Positions 43,250 through 57,245 of a stretch of 64,000 bases of DNA are shown here, piece after piece. Below the pieces are notes generated by a model. The model had not been told where the DNA came from and made no database searches. It saw nothing but the letters and a program-made list of their open reading frames with translations. The translations under genes and the position numbers were made by a program. Within the stretch, counting starts at the first letter, position 1. Each line of letters starts with the position of its first letter. The stretch comes from Prostheceraeus crozeri (taxonomy: Eukaryota; Platyhelminthes; Polycladida; Euryleptidae): contig CAJQUW010001409.1 of NCBI GenBank assembly GCA_907163375.1, forward strand, positions 1,116,001 to 1,180,000. The letters are read 5' to 3'.

Positions 43250-44165
43250 AATTTTAAGTGAAGTGTGCCATGTTATTATATAGAGTAGCAACATAGCATT
43301 AGTTAAATCCCCAATGTGCAGTTTCGATTTTATTGAATGAACTCGAGTTGAGATTCAGTTGGCCTACCGAATGTGAGATATGCAAATTTCCACACTTTTT
43401 GAGGAATTTATACGGATTTGACTGATTATTATAGCAATACAGAAGGAAGAATAGAACTTTCCATATCTTTCGTGTCATGGCAACCTTATGGAGGTAATGC
43501 TTGCTAAATTAACAATTCGATGTCTACCAATGTCCGTTTGACGTTACCCTCAAAATTGTGTCCCGATGAGGTTTAATAATGATGATTTCAAATAGAGTAC
43601 ATGTCAATTAAAATCGACAGGGCAAGCGTAGAAGAGGTTAAAGAAATGTAAAGTGTCTGGGCCATATCAAGCTAAGACGGCGGAGGTCTGTAAAGGAACT
43701 TGATAGTATCTGTAGAATCGCCCATCCGACTGATACTACTTCGGAACTTTCGAAACCTTGTCCAAACTGAAAACACCGTGAAAGTGCAGATATCTTAGGC
43801 AAAAGAAATAAATCATTCAATTAAAGAGTGTGACTTTGTCCTCTTTCTTTTACGAAAGATGAAAGCTGGATCATCACATCTCAATTTCGTCTATTTGAGA
43901 AGTCATGAGCTACGCTGCTTCAATAAACTGCTCAAATTTCTTGCATCGCTCACAAGAAGAATGAATCATTCATAAGTGAGAGTATTAACAAGGATATTGA
44001 TCATTTTGAACGCTTCACAGCGTCATTTGTATAGAGGTTGGCGGTTCGAGCCCCGACAGACTTTGACAGAATTTGATTTAACGATTATTCATTTTTCTCA
44101 TATCAAAATGCTGTTTAGTTATTCTAAACTTGTAGCCCATCGCAAGTTGGAATTAACAATCTCTT
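43250..44165. other. Non-coding DNA, nothing firm
   Basis: Only short frames. A perfect B-box-like 'ggttcgagccc' at 44,043-44,053 has no matching A box upstream, so no tRNA is called. Confidence 0.5.
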
Positions 44166-44167
44166 AA

Positions 44168-46832
44168 GGTACGTTCACACATGAGAGCTGATAGCTGATA
44201 GATGAACTCCGTTCATCCTGATAGCTGATAATTGAAACCAAATACTGCCCTTCATTCTCACAAACCACCCCAAAAATCAACCAGTGCAGGAGTGACCTGA
44301 TAGCTGTTTAGAGCTGCAATTACAGCTGCTCTCAGAACACGGTCATACCACTATCGTCTATCAGCAAATAATTTTACGATTGTTTCTATTTTTGGTTCAT
44401 AACTGTGCAAGCGCTTCGAAGTGTGGTCAAACTTGAGAGCTGACTATCAGATATTTAATCAGTGGTTGCGATGTAGAACAGTCGAACAGTCACCGCAACA
44501 CTCTACTTTCTATAAATTTCAGCAGAGAAATGTATGGCCCGCGATTCGTACTTTTCATTTGTGTCTATACCTGATATCGACGCTTTCATTTTCCTTTGAT
44601 CTTCATTTAATTGACTTCGCAAATTATGAAGCTTACGTTGTATTTCTTCAACATCGCTTTTCAGCGCAGTTGAGATTGTCTAGAATACAAGTCTGTGGTC
44701 GCATCGCTCCTCTGTAGTCTATCCCGGTATTCTCCGTTCGATGCGTCCCACAAACAATGATGGTTCTCATACAGTGCGATCAGAATTTCAGTTGATTGGA
44801 ATATATGAATGACAAACTAGAAGCTGCTGCAAATTCTGGTGTAGATTGGAAATTAGGTCTACCGGTAGGGTAGAGAGGGTTACGCCTCCTCTAAGTGAAA
44901 ATGACTTTCTAGGAACTTATTGGACATATTTAGACCAGATTCTAAAAATGAATAAAGTCACCCCAAAGAACTTTGAATAAATAAGGTCAGTATGTCAATA
45001 GTGATGAATAAAAGAAATATGTTTATCAAAACTCAAAAAGTAGGCCTACTACGTGGGAAAATGCCACCCCGGGGCGTCTTACCCCTTAAGTATGGGGCGC
45101 TTCATCTTCCTCCACCTATCGGTTATTCCTCATCAATTTGTTGGTCAATAAAAACGCAAAATCGAGAAAATGCAGGTTTCGGTCTTGACCACTGGTACAT
45201 CCACACATGTACATATTTTTTCGTTTTTCGAAAATATCTAAATGATATTCGATTGCGTCAGAAAATCTCTATGTAAAAATATTGTAAAAGTATTTCAACA
45301 GAAGTAGTATGTATTACTAAACCATTGTATTTTACAAACAAATTAAGTGGAGCGACTTTTGAACCTAGTACATTTTGCTATACACTGTATTATATTCTGG
45401 GGCACGAAATTTCGCTTGAATTAGGCACGAAGTTTAGGCATCAATTCTGACCAACACAAGGCACGAAGTTCATAGTGTCGAGTTCGTGCCCATTGATTTT
45501 TCCTTTGATTTCATTGGATAAGCAAACATTTGGTTTGGTGCCTATTAGTGCCTAGTGGCGCCTCGAGGCCCTAGAAAGGCACTAACTAGGCGCTAACTGG
45601 CACGTCATTTCGGCTTCGTGCCTAAGTTAGTGCCCTACAGTTTACAATGCAAGTAGGCATAACTCGGATAGCTAAAATGATCTATATCTCCTATGAGAGT
45701 TGAGAAATCAATTGGGGCATTTACCTCACTTTACCCTACTCATCATTTAAAAGTCTAAGCACTCGTCGAAATGCATATACAACAGCTTGGCGACAGCAAT
45801 TAATCTTACTATGATTCTCTCCTCATTTCTATGTGACTATCAACATAACTCATCAGAAGCACTCTTCTTTGGCGAAATTCGGATAATGATGGATGGGCAA
45901 AACTTGACTATGGCCTACCAATACTATGTGCACCGAGACTATACTTTACCACAGAATGACGTGGTCTTGAAGCGTCAGGTGTTGTTAATAACACGAACAA
46001 TTCATCTGATAAATCTCCGCATTTCAAATTGTATTATTATAATATGCTGATATTTACCCGCATTTTACCTTAAGAAATGGAACCTGAAATTTGGTCTGCC
46101 GGTTTAATAGGCCATTGATCTGTTACATGACTTTGAGCAATGAAGCAATGGTCATATGAAAATTGTACGCAGCTTAATTTAGTACTCAGGAATGATAATA
46201 ACATGCAATATTAGATAAATCAGTCTAAAAAATATTGTAACATCAACTAGTGCCATAAAAACATCAATTTATCAAGCTCATCTTTCAAATAACAGCGAAA
46301 GGCTTTAACTTAGCAAAGAAGATTGCTGATGAGATGACGCTTTATCGATTCACATTCAGTCAGAATAAGGTGCTTCATATGGCTTGATTGTAGAAAAAAG
46401 ACAGAGGTATATGAACGCCCAAACATATTAGAATTCTTCTATTCTGAGCTCTCAGAAAAGTTGAAATGCATTAAAGGCCTACGCTTGCTGATAAGCGTTC
46501 GAAACTGATAGTTGAGCTCTCAGAGGTGGTTGCACTATATAGAAGTTACTTAGGAGTTTCTATAATGTCCAACTATCAAGGCGTTCATCAAAGTTACTAT
46601 AATGACCCGATCACACTATCTCTCAGCTAACACCTATATTTGCCACGCCCGAAATTCTTCGCCACCCCGCACCGAAGACCATCAAAGTTGATAGTTGCTT
46701 TCATGGTTGGTCACTTTGATGGTTGTGCTAGTTACAGTAGCTTGATTGACGTTGTAAGTCGGCAATGAGATCCTTAGTTTAGGCATTTGATAGGCCAATT
46801 GCTCAACTATCAGCTCTCATGTGTGAACGTAC
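44168..46832. mobile_element. Non-autonomous element with GTACGTTCACAC ends
   Basis: The left end 'gtacgttcacacatgagagc' followed by 'tgatag' recurs as reverse complement at 46,806-46,832. The interior repeats 'gatagctgata'-like words near both ends. No transposase frame is present; the frames inside lack motifs. It holds the second CACTG MITE. The target duplication is unclear (TTAA-like bases flank the left end only). The superfamily is not assigned. Confidence 0.6.
45383..45649. mobile_element. CACTG-ended MITE, copy 2 (inverted)
   Basis: Reverse-complement copy of 36,957-37,217. It runs from 'cactgtattatattctgggg' to 'gtgccctacagtttacaatg', sharing the central 'gggcacgaactcgg.cacta' and 'caaatgtttg' parts in inverted order. 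It is nested within the GTACGTTCACAC element, so it inserted later. Confidence 0.75.
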
Positions 46833-49800
46833 TTTTAGGCTTTCGAGGAATCTGAAAATGTGTAACTATCTTCTTTACTTATTTTCTTTGTCTAGACATC
46901 ACCAAAAACCATTTTAAATATCGGTTGATGAAATAATTGGAATAATAAATAATAGATAATATTTTAATGTATAGACACACAACGAGACACTTTTCCCATA
47001 CGTTTCTCATACGCTCCCGTAAACATCGCCTTTTCCTAATTGCTCTAAAACGCCCACCAATTTTCTTGTCAGTGTAAGATAAGATGTAAGGTCTTTTCCG
47101 GATTGCCGCGATTCATGTAACAATTGCCATATTCGCATACGAGATCATCAATCTGTGTAGACATTAAGACTGCCTCATGTTTGGAATCTCATCGTTTGAT
47201 TCATGCTGACAGAATTTGATGGCGCCAATAGTTGTCTCACTAAGATAAGAGTCTCTAGATGAATATTTTCCTATATGACACGGAATTCTCATTGAGGATG
47301 AGACCAAGTATGGAAGTAGCGGCAAGTGTGACTAGCAGATAAAGACACTTCAAATAAAATCCTAAACGTTCAATCAAACGATTAGAACAAGATCCACACT
47401 GCATGAATTTTGTTTTCCTTGCCCAAATTCTATGAACTTGTGATCATGCTATGATATTGAACGTAAAATGAAGAATGTAAAATGTTGAACGCACTTGCTA
47501 GGTAACTTGTCAGCAAAATGTTAAAGAAAAGTAGTGTTTAATGAATACCCGTCGAAATTTCGCTAACATGCTAAATGCATATCTCAAATTTTCCTAGGTA
47601 TAGGACTGCAACTTTAAACAGGGAGATGTGTCAAAGTTGAGAGATGTAAACTAGAATTCCGTTGCATATCTTTTAATTGTACTATAGAGAGGTAATTGTA
47701 AATGCGCAATTACCTCGCCAACCATTCTATTGTAAATTTCACTTAATCTGTTCTTAAATGTGTTTACTTGATTATTTTAATTTGTATATAAACCTCATTT
47801 TGCTGATTTGACTTGATGCCCTGATGATGTATCAATACACGATACGAAATCGATCGACAATGAATCAAGTGTTTTTGTATTTATGTTTTGGTCGTATAGT
47901 AGTATACAATGAACTAGATCTGCTGATGATTCATGACATTAGATGAAACAGCAGCTAGGCCTGTGCCCTTTTTTTATCTGAGGATGCAACTCAGTGTTCA
48001 ATTTTTCTATTTAACAGTTGCTAGAAAATCCCCTCAGGTCACTAGTTCACCCGTGAATGGCACAAAACCTCACTCACTCTAAAATTCACTTTTACGCTTC
48101 GCCTCCTCGCTGAAACATTGCATGCTTCCATTCATTATAATCTTGGTCATTCTGTTCATTTTCAAACTGCGCGAAATCATTGAATGCACCTATATTCTGG
48201 ATTGCACATACTTACACGTTGCATCTGCTATTATTTTAAAACATGCACTTTCAGAATTGTTATGCATGTCAGATTCGAGAAAACACGAGAAGATACAAAT
48301 TTTTAAATTTTTAAATTTGCGAAGTTCAGCCATTTGTTATACATCAAGAATAATTGCATTCAAAATCATTCAGATGAAAGATTTCACAATACCAAATATA
48401 AAATTTGTGATATGTGGGCTGAATAGAACATGCTAGTTACAAAAAATGGTATTTATTAATTGTGCGTGTTATAGAACCTCAATTCATGGCTCTCCTTAGG
48501 AAATAGCATTGTCTTGATCTAGGTAGCGATTGTGCTGTCAGACAGAAGAATTCAGCTTCTGTCTTTTCTGTTTTGAATTCCCTTTTTTCATGGTTTCTAT
48601 CTGCTAGTGGTGGTACTGACCTTTTTCAGAAACTTAAACTGCACTTGAATGATCTTGAGTCCATAGCTTCCTTCTCGTGAAAAATGAAGTGATGCAGATG
48701 TTCGAATAATGTGGATGAAATACTGCATTTCTTTATCATTTTTCAATAAGTTCTCTTCCGATCAGTGCATCAGCTACTCGTGTAATCAATGGATCAGTTG
48801 CCGATTTCACGATACTCCAGTATCGTATACAGTATATTAGATTTATTAGACAAATCAAAATATTTCAATATTAAATAATTCACAGGTTCTCCGCAATAAA
48901 TTAATCAAACGTCTAATAATAATACACAAATGAGTAATAGAATAGCAACAAAATGAGATACAAACATTCTTCTTCACTGTTTAACGACTGCTATTTTCAA
49001 TTGAACTTTCACATTATGGTGTTCCTGCTTGGTATGCGTGGCAGGGCTATAAATTTTTACAATTTTATTAGATGTTCATAGTTTTCGCATGAAATTAATC
49101 GGTTATCGAACTTCCCATTCTGGATAATAATTATGACTCATAATAATAAAAACTAATAATTAGTGACTCATGGATGCTACTAAAACTGCTAAAATTCGAT
49201 TTCAACAAAGTTGCACACTGTTCTTCTTTTGCATACATTATAAATATGTGCCCTCAGAGCCTCAGCATAGTCGTGATTGCACAATTTTCTACAACTTTTT
49301 CATGATTTAAGTTGGTACAGTCCAACCCGCATTTGATAAGGGAAGCATCGGTATCAACGAATATGCTTTTATATGCCAGTTGTTCTGCAAAGTCTTCATC
49401 TAAGTTCTACTTTTTTTATCGACTTTTAAGATTCGCAGTATTGTCTCTAGAAAAAGAATAGCCTTTAGCATGTTTCGCATATAGAATGTCCGATAATCAT
49501 TACTTTATTCAGAATATCCATAGACTTCTCTATAAATAGTGGAATTATCTATACAGTGCAAGTTCAATGACCAATCTTACTTGTTTTGTCACTACTGCAG
49601 GTGCAATGAAGGAAAGTATTATGCGAAACAGCTAATCTTAGGTCAATTTTAGCTTACCCCTACTTTGATAAGGAGGGAAATTTCGCTTCCGGTCCAGATA
49701 GCCATAGTTAATAGAGGAGTCTATGAGAATATCCTACATACAACTTCTTGTCTAATAAATATGCACCTTTGCATGCATATTGTGCATTGTTGAAGCATGT

Positions 49801-52800
49801 ACTTTTAATAACCATCTAGAGATCGCATTGGACAGCTTTGATTCATCCTGATAAAATTTTGAAATTGATGAAGGAGCAATGACTTATTCTTCTCTTATAA
49901 ACTATGATTAATAATTTGGTATTGATTTACAACGTTTCTTCAACGCTCGCTGAGAAATTTACTATTGGAAGATGTCTATTCCAGTGTAGTGGTTGACGGA
50001 CAATGAAGATGTATTCTAACTGAATAATATCATGCATGTTTGTAAAGACCTTGCTACAATTCATTTCAAAGTAGATCAGCTGACTTTTGGCTAATCGCAG
50101 GAATTTGTATGTGGCACTTTTTTGCAGACAACATGAATATCGATTGTCCAAGGAACCTTGATGGTAGTGATAACTTGGCTTGGTTTATGTCTTCATGAAT
50201 GCACTGGAAATAAGATGCTAATATAGAGAAAATGACCTCAAAGCAAGGTTGGATCTTGGGTTTTCTATTAATGCTGAATATATACAGATCAAGTTATAAA
50301 AATTAATATTTTGATTTGAATCTTAGGAGAGGTACAGGAAAAGAGCATAAAGTTCTTATATTTTATCAAATTGCCACTGGATTCACAGAATATTTCAACA
50401 ATGAAATACTTGTGATTTCTAGCTATTTCATTCTGGGCTGCATTTGTGCATATTGAATTTTTATATACTTCATATTACATTTTATATCTTCGCACCCTTA
50501 ACTTTCTGCGATAGCCGACATTTATCGAAAAATAAATTCATTCCGATTTCGTATTCTAAATATGTTTAACCATGCACTTACTGCGCAGCTATAATATTAG
50601 TCATGTTTGTTTGTATTTCTGAATGATAAAATGAATAAAATTGCTTTTCTATGAGCAATGTGTAACTCAATCATAATTAAATCAAAGATCTTCAATTAGT
50701 CAGTTTATCAGTGTAGGTTAAATTAAAAGAAAGCTGTATGACGCAATACATGTACTTAGGCTAGTAATTACAATTGTTGCAATAATAAATCGTTTCCCAC
50801 TAATACCACATTTCTGATGGGCCAAATAGGATTTTGGCCTATAGAAGAATCTCTATGTCAGCACAAAATACGAAGAATGTACTTCGCTGACTTGATCTCA
50901 TTCATTTATTTAATCTTGGGCTAGGGTTGTGGGTTTTGGCCCCAAGTTTTTGCCCAACCTCGAAAGGATATACTATACTAATTAAGCTAATCTAGCACTG
51001 CTGAAATGTCCTGGCAAGTGGTTTTTTTGTTAAGTTGTATTACGAGCGAATTATGCGGAAGTCTTCCCGAAAGCCGAGTCGTCCATACATACAGGCTCCT
51101 TATGCGCGGATCTGAATGTAATGAAATTGTGTCGCGCTTGACAAATTCGAAGTCAACAAATTTTCAGTGCCGATGATAAAAGCAGAAAGCATATTATTCA
51201 TTTCTGTCGACAATTGTAATTTTCATCAGAACATCAAGCAAAATTGCTTTCTTTCTTCAACATTCACTTATGCTCAATGGAATTATCTGCAACCAGTTAC
51301 ATCCGATCACAAGTCATATAATTTCTGATCTCTCAATGTAATGATAGCAAACCGATACCTCTTCAGATTTCAAATTTAAACGACCTCAGTTATCACAAGA
51401 CGCGTCAGATTAATCATCTGAATTGCGGACGCTGTAATGACACGATTTCAACAGATTTTCAACACGATTGTACCGGACGACCTCTCCCTCTCTCTCTCTT
51501 CAACATAGATAGAACTCACCCATAAAATCAGGAAGAGAGGAATTACTCGGTAATCGTCTGTGCGCTTTGTGAAATGGGATCAATACATATCAATTCGCTT
51601 AAGCAATACAATCTGTTCTTGCCGGTGATTTTGAGGATGCTTGCGACCTCAGAATTAGATTGTCTGAGCGCGTCCATTTACTAGATACAGATACAAACAG
51701 GAACTGTGGGCGGGATGAATTTTTTAGTCGAATACGTAAAATAGTCACTCACTACATTGTGGATTGTTGTGAATTCCTTCATATTGCATCAATCTCCACA
51801 ATTCCTTCAGATTCGAGGAATTCAATCCATTGTGCATTTTCTTTGTCGATAAGAAGACACATGTGAAAAGACACAAGTCACAAGACACTGCTATGGCTTC
51901 TTCATTGTTCCAGCATTGTCTAAGGCGGCTTATGACTTATTCTGTGTGCCAACTCTCATTGCAACGTATAAGAATTTTGTTTGCAGCAGATGACTTACGA
52001 GTGACTTTACCATTGAGCTTCCGGCCTTTGAGCAAATGAGATGAGATACAAATTTCGAAATTTGGATAAAGTTACTTGATACGTCATTGACATTGTAAGA
52101 TGCAGCATTCACTTTAAAATGTCTCCTGCTCGACTTTTGATGCTATTTCGAAATACAAGTGTAGATAGTTAATTGATTAACAGTGAAAAGGCAAAAAATA
52201 TTCCTTGAAATAACTTCTAATGTTCACCCTAGAATTAGTTTTTTTGACAATATTAGAATGAAGTTGTAAAAATAATGACTTTTATAACTTTTGTCTGTCT
52301 GAGATATAATGCAAAACAACGAAACTATAGTAACTATGCTAGACGAATTTATGCAAAGCTATTATCTGTTGGGTTGCAATTATCAACCGCTAATGAATAA
52401 TTGGCACAGATACTATCTGTAATGGCTCAGTACTCCACTTTGAATTAGTCTTTTAACAGACAGTTGATTTCATTCTGGGTTTTGCATACTTTTTCATAAT
52501 AAAAGTTTATTTTAGCATTTTTTTCGGAATCTAAATGTATTTTACTGAAATTCATCGCACTTTGGTGAATTATTCCATCAAGAGAATCAATTAAATAGAG
52601 TAAAGATGATTCTGATTTACTCATACTTGTACCTTTGTAAGGGTAAGGATTCAATTCCATTTTAGATTTTGAAAGCACTTATTCAAAATGAAAAATATAA
52701 ACAAATAAAATGTACTTCGTTAATAATGAACATGAATGCGCAATGATTAGGGCTGTTCGCGATGCGCCGATAATCCAGTAATTTCTATTTAAACCGGTTT

Positions 52801-53029
52801 TCCGGAAATTGCACCGAAAAGTCTGACTTTCGACAACTTCGATATTTTACTATATCTTAATGATAATCACTTTTCGCTATGTTTTAGTCACAGCAAATGT
52901 ATACATGGAGAGAGAAAGATTCTAAGCGAATAATAGAAATATCCCAACTGAGATACTATTTTTCCATTCTGGATTCCATGCTAATTTCTATATCATGAAG
53001 AGTAGTTTCTATATCATGAAGGGTAGGAC
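46833..53029. other. Non-coding DNA, no gene recognised
   Basis: About 6 kb with only short frames and no motifs. A perfect 10-bp hairpin 'gaggtaattg'/'caattacctc' lies at 47,689-47,716 with an 8-base loop, and a CT-rich run lies near 51,481-51,500. Nothing else was seen. Confidence 0.6.
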
Positions 53030-53561
53030 ATGAGCCGGGATCCGATAACTGCATGCGTGATCCGAGAGCCAATGGGTTATGATCCGGTAAATGATCCGAG
53101 ATCCGGTTTGATCCGATAATGAAATTTATGCCTATACAATCGTTCAATGATTACGATATAGTGGTATAACTTAGCTATTTATATTTTGTGGCCAAAAAGT
53201 AGCACATTAATTTTCCACCTGAAAAAGAGCACTTCATTGCAAGGCTATAGGGCCTATATAAGGCATTGTTTGTAAAACTAAGTCATCGTGAAAGACTAGT
53301 TCTTATTTGAGGAAACCTGGTCTGAGGCCTACTAGAAAATTAATATACATTCAGGAGACAAGAGAGGGTCTACATTGCATGATACTGACATTATCAACAG
53401 AAATATTCATAATAAGAATAATAATAGCATATTGAATCACTGCATACAGAATCGGTGATCATTACAAGCTCAACGATGACAATAAAGGTGCAAGACACAA
53501 AAAGAAGAGAGCATAGGTTACCACAATCCAACGAGGAAATAAAAACAGTGAATAATCCCAA

Positions 53562-54800
53562 CTATTTACAAAAGTTACTAAATGATCTCTTAAAACGGCT
53601 AGTTTTAGCAGGTGGTGGAGAGAGCTCACAAGAACGACGAGTGGTATAATTGCGCGTAGGGCGTACACAAAACAATTCACGAAGTGTATTACATTGGTTT
53701 TCAACTATACACTTGAGCAGCTTGCGACAGGACTTATCAGCAGCCTGAAAAATGTTGTTATCATTATGAAGATTAATACCAATTATCTTATAGACTACTC
53801 TTCGCTCCACACGTAAAATGTCATTTTTCAAATACTCTGCAGCATTGCAAAAGCAAGTAAACGAATACAGCAAAACTGAGCGAGAGCAAAACAGCATGAG
53901 CAAAACTAATGCTACATAGCAATTATACATGAATTTGGGATCACAGCCAGCTCTTCTAAGGTTACGGATGATGAAAATACGACGAGACGCCTTTTTCACA
54001 ATAGAGGAGAAGTGCGCATTCCATCTCATGTCTGAGGAGAAGATAACTCCTAAATATGAGAAGGACGTGACGTGGTGTAGATAACAGTTATGGTCAACAA
54101 GTACTGGAGAAAGCGACAAATTATTTTTTGTAACTATATCAAACATTTGCTGGCATTTAGTGGCAGAAAAACATTTGATGACTTAGAAACAGGATGATCC
54201 CACTCACTTTGTAAATTATCATCTTGATGATCACGGACAAAATGCAAGTACAAAAAATCATCAGCTTACTTGATTAGTTTCGTGTCACAACATATCGGAG
54301 ACAATTCATCAACCGAAAGGGCAAAACGGACAGGACCCAACACACTGCCCTGTGGGACGCCACTGGAGACATCACAGCATTTAGAAAGAGAATTATCATA
54401 CAAAACTCTTTGAGAGCGATTGAACAAAAGAATGAAAATCCAATTGAGAACTGAATTGCAACTGAAATTTTCTGCAAGCATCAATGATAACACTATGAGG
54501 CAATCGATCGAACGCCTTAGATAAATCGATGGACATCAGTCTGACGGCATCAGAGGCAGAGTCCAAATACAGGAGTATGTGATGTTGAGGTAGGACGATG
54601 GCGCTGGTGTTCCCAGACTAAGGACGTGGAATGAAGGCGAACTGAGACGTACTCATGACATCTTTGACAATAGGCAAAACATACTTTCTCGAGACAACTC
54701 GTTCAAACACTTTGGAAATTACAGGCAAAAATATGAATAGGCCTGAAATCACTGACTGAAGTGGGTTTATCATCGATGGACCTATAAGGTGGACGGAAAG
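53562..54800 (-). pseudogene. Non-LTR retrotransposon reverse transcriptase, 3' part
   Basis: Jockey/CR1-like reverse transcriptase on the minus strand, broken. Motif A 'SIDLSKAFDRLPH' is near 54,500-54,540, 'GVPQGSVLGP' is in the 54,266-54,493 frame, and the catalytic box follows as a stop plus ADD at 54,259-54,268: the Tyr codon of the expected YADD is TAA. The C-terminal domain continues at 53,562-54,146 ('SFSYLGVIFSSDMRW'). Frame changes separate the pieces. No endonuclease region or poly(A) tail was found, so it is a truncated relic. It lies within the decayed hAT element. Confidence 0.85.
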
Positions 54801-55718
54801 CCGACATTTATTTTATAACATAGAATTGACTTTTCATAGAAATCATTTCTATTTCAAAAATGGCATCAAATCTAGTATAACAAAATATAAAAACCGTTAA
54901 CAAATTATCAGAATTTATCTCAATTTAATTCGAAATTTTGTGATACGAGTACAAAAAAACTAATTAAGTGAGTTACTATGGAAAAGAAACGGGACCACCC
55001 CCCCCCAACCAACGATTCAATCTATCTTTCTGCTGCCTTCGTTACTGCTTTATATCATTTTACATGTTAGCCCCAAATTCTTTTTTTAATGACTGTATTT
55101 GACACTGTATTTGAAAAATATTATGCAACACACGTTGGCCTAGTTATTAAAGTATGCACAATTAAAAATAATTTTCCAATACTTTGGTAGCCTCATGAAG
55201 GGTACGTGCACCTTAGATTGTAAAGTCGATATTTATTTTATAACATAGAATTGTCTTTTCGTAGAAATCAAGAATGGTACCAACTCTGGTGTAACAAAGC
55301 ATACAAAACTGCTAACAAATTGCAAAGAATTCATCTCAATTTGTTTCAAAATTTTGTAGTACAAGTACAAATAAACGTGTAAATTACCTACTAATTATCT
55401 ACAGGGTAAATGATAATTATCTTTAAATGAAAAAAAAATTTTTCGCAGTAAATGGGAGGAGACGTGTGAACTGTGTTGTACCTCATATTTTTGTCAAATT
55501 ATGTCAAAATACTAATAAATTTTACTCACCCTGAATAATTTTTCATAATCATCATCAGTTTCAATAGAAAATAGCAAAATATACAAGTTGTCAGAACAGT
55601 TATTCCGCATCCTGTGCAAACTTAATTGCATGATAAATTATCATTGATAAGAACCTATACTTCTTATATAATAAACATTCCTCAAAAATATTTAGTTACA
55701 AAAATTAAATCGAACTGT

Positions 55719-56562
55719 TCAAACTAAAGCGATGCACTGACACAAATTTGCATTCGATTTTATAAAATAAACAACTATTGTAATGGAATAAACTTTTCTC
55801 ACAACCTCTAATATTGATTTTCGCTTTTTAATATAGACGCAGCTATGAGGAGGGAGGGATATTGTCTCAAAAAACGTTTTGCGAACATCAATGAGGAAAT
55901 GGCATTCGCTTTCAAAGATAGTAAACCAATAATATCCCTTATTGAACACTCGTTCAGTACTCACAGCTGAATGCGGCGCGGACAAAATATCGTGTGTAAT
56001 TTTAGAGATGTTTTTAAATTGCATTTGATGAAGGGACCATCATTTCAGAGGATCCACGGCTACTTCTTCGCACGGAAGGGATACGTAGGATGACAGTTCT
56101 TCTTTATATCCGCTGGTGGATTTCTTTCTGAAATAATTGAATATACCAGACTTAGTCTTTGTATTGCTCGAGGATTCGTCTCTCCCCTCTTTGAATGAGG
56201 GTAGATGTTGCTGCCGTCCTAGATACTGTATCGACGATTCCAGGACACTTGGATAAAGTTCCTCAAATCCAGTTTCAATGAAGAATTCCTGTTTTAATCA
56301 ATGATCTTGCAACACTGCACAGATGTAGTTATCTGTAAGATTATAACACCGTCAGACTTCTATGAGCTTCTGAAAGGGCTTCGTTTAGGTTCACATCACT
56401 CTCTTTACCAATCTTGTTATCCAAAAATTTGTGTAGGGTCACAGAGATAGGCATGACTTCATTCAAAGTAGGATATTTTGAGCCTAAGATATTTTCTGTT
56501 TCACCCATGAAATAGATACAGCAGTGAGCTAATTGCTTCGACAATCTTCCAATCCTTCTCAT
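55719..56562 (-). pseudogene. hAT transposase fragments
   Basis: The 56,341-56,562 frame contains 'ILGSKYPTLNEVMPISVTL', typical of the hAT region before the dimerisation domain. The 55,719-56,024 frame contains 'SAPHSAVSTERVFNKG', the conserved hAT C-terminal dimerisation motif. They are in transcriptional order on the minus strand, separated by a disrupted stretch. The catalytic residues upstream are lost or unreadable. Confidence 0.7.
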
Positions 56563-57245
56563 TTAAACTGAATCGTCTAAGTCGTTTGCGTTCAGTTCCA
56601 GACACAAACTTTTATCTTAGTTTACTGGTTCAGGAGAGGAAAATCTACTATAAAGTTATCGGATCATTTACCGGATCATCGGATCGGTTCATGCCCATGA
56701 TCCGGAGCTGATCCGATAACTGTTATCGGATCATAAGCCGAATGATCCGGTGATCCGATAGGAGCCGTGATGTAGAGTCATGAAGATTCATTGTAAATAC
56801 TTCCTTTTTTGCTTACCGGATGTGGATCTTTATAATTTCCGTCTTGATTATTTTTTTAAGAATGCAGTTGTAAAGTACCGATACAGATTATGCTTGATGA
56901 AAGTGACTTGCAGGTATTGCAAAATAAAATTAGAAGATACCTGTGTAAGTGTGTTTTAATTCCCAAGCACTACTGCCACTTGTGCTACACCGTAATTCTT
57001 TAAGAGCTTCGTTGAACCGGTTATCAAAACTGATGTACGAACAGGTTTATTCATAATCCTGTTGATGTTCGCAGTTTGATCATTTAGAGCAGGGTTTCTC
57101 AAGCTTTTTTTCCTCATCGCACACTTGTTATATAAAATTTCATAAACGACCCCTCGCTGATCATGTTATATATAGCAGCACGTTTGATGGAAAATACAAC
57201 GAAAATATAAAGGAGTGTGAGTGTTTGCTTGCTTCATATTTTGCA

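Larger units (their letters stand above)
53030..56765 (-). mobile_element. Decayed hAT element with nested LINE remnant
   Basis: Subterminal arrays of 'gatccg' words lie at both ends in inverted orientation (53,035-53,122 and 56,655-56,760), including a shared 'atgatccggtaaatgatccg' (53,078 onward; inverted near 56,660). Between them, on the minus strand, are two hAT transposase fragments at the right and a LINE reverse-transcriptase remnant at the left. The exact ends and the 8-bp target duplication were not resolved. Confidence 0.55.

Noticed and set aside
44043..44053. Perfect tRNA B box 'ggttcgagccc'
   Set aside because: No A box at the right distance and no cloverleaf could be drawn.
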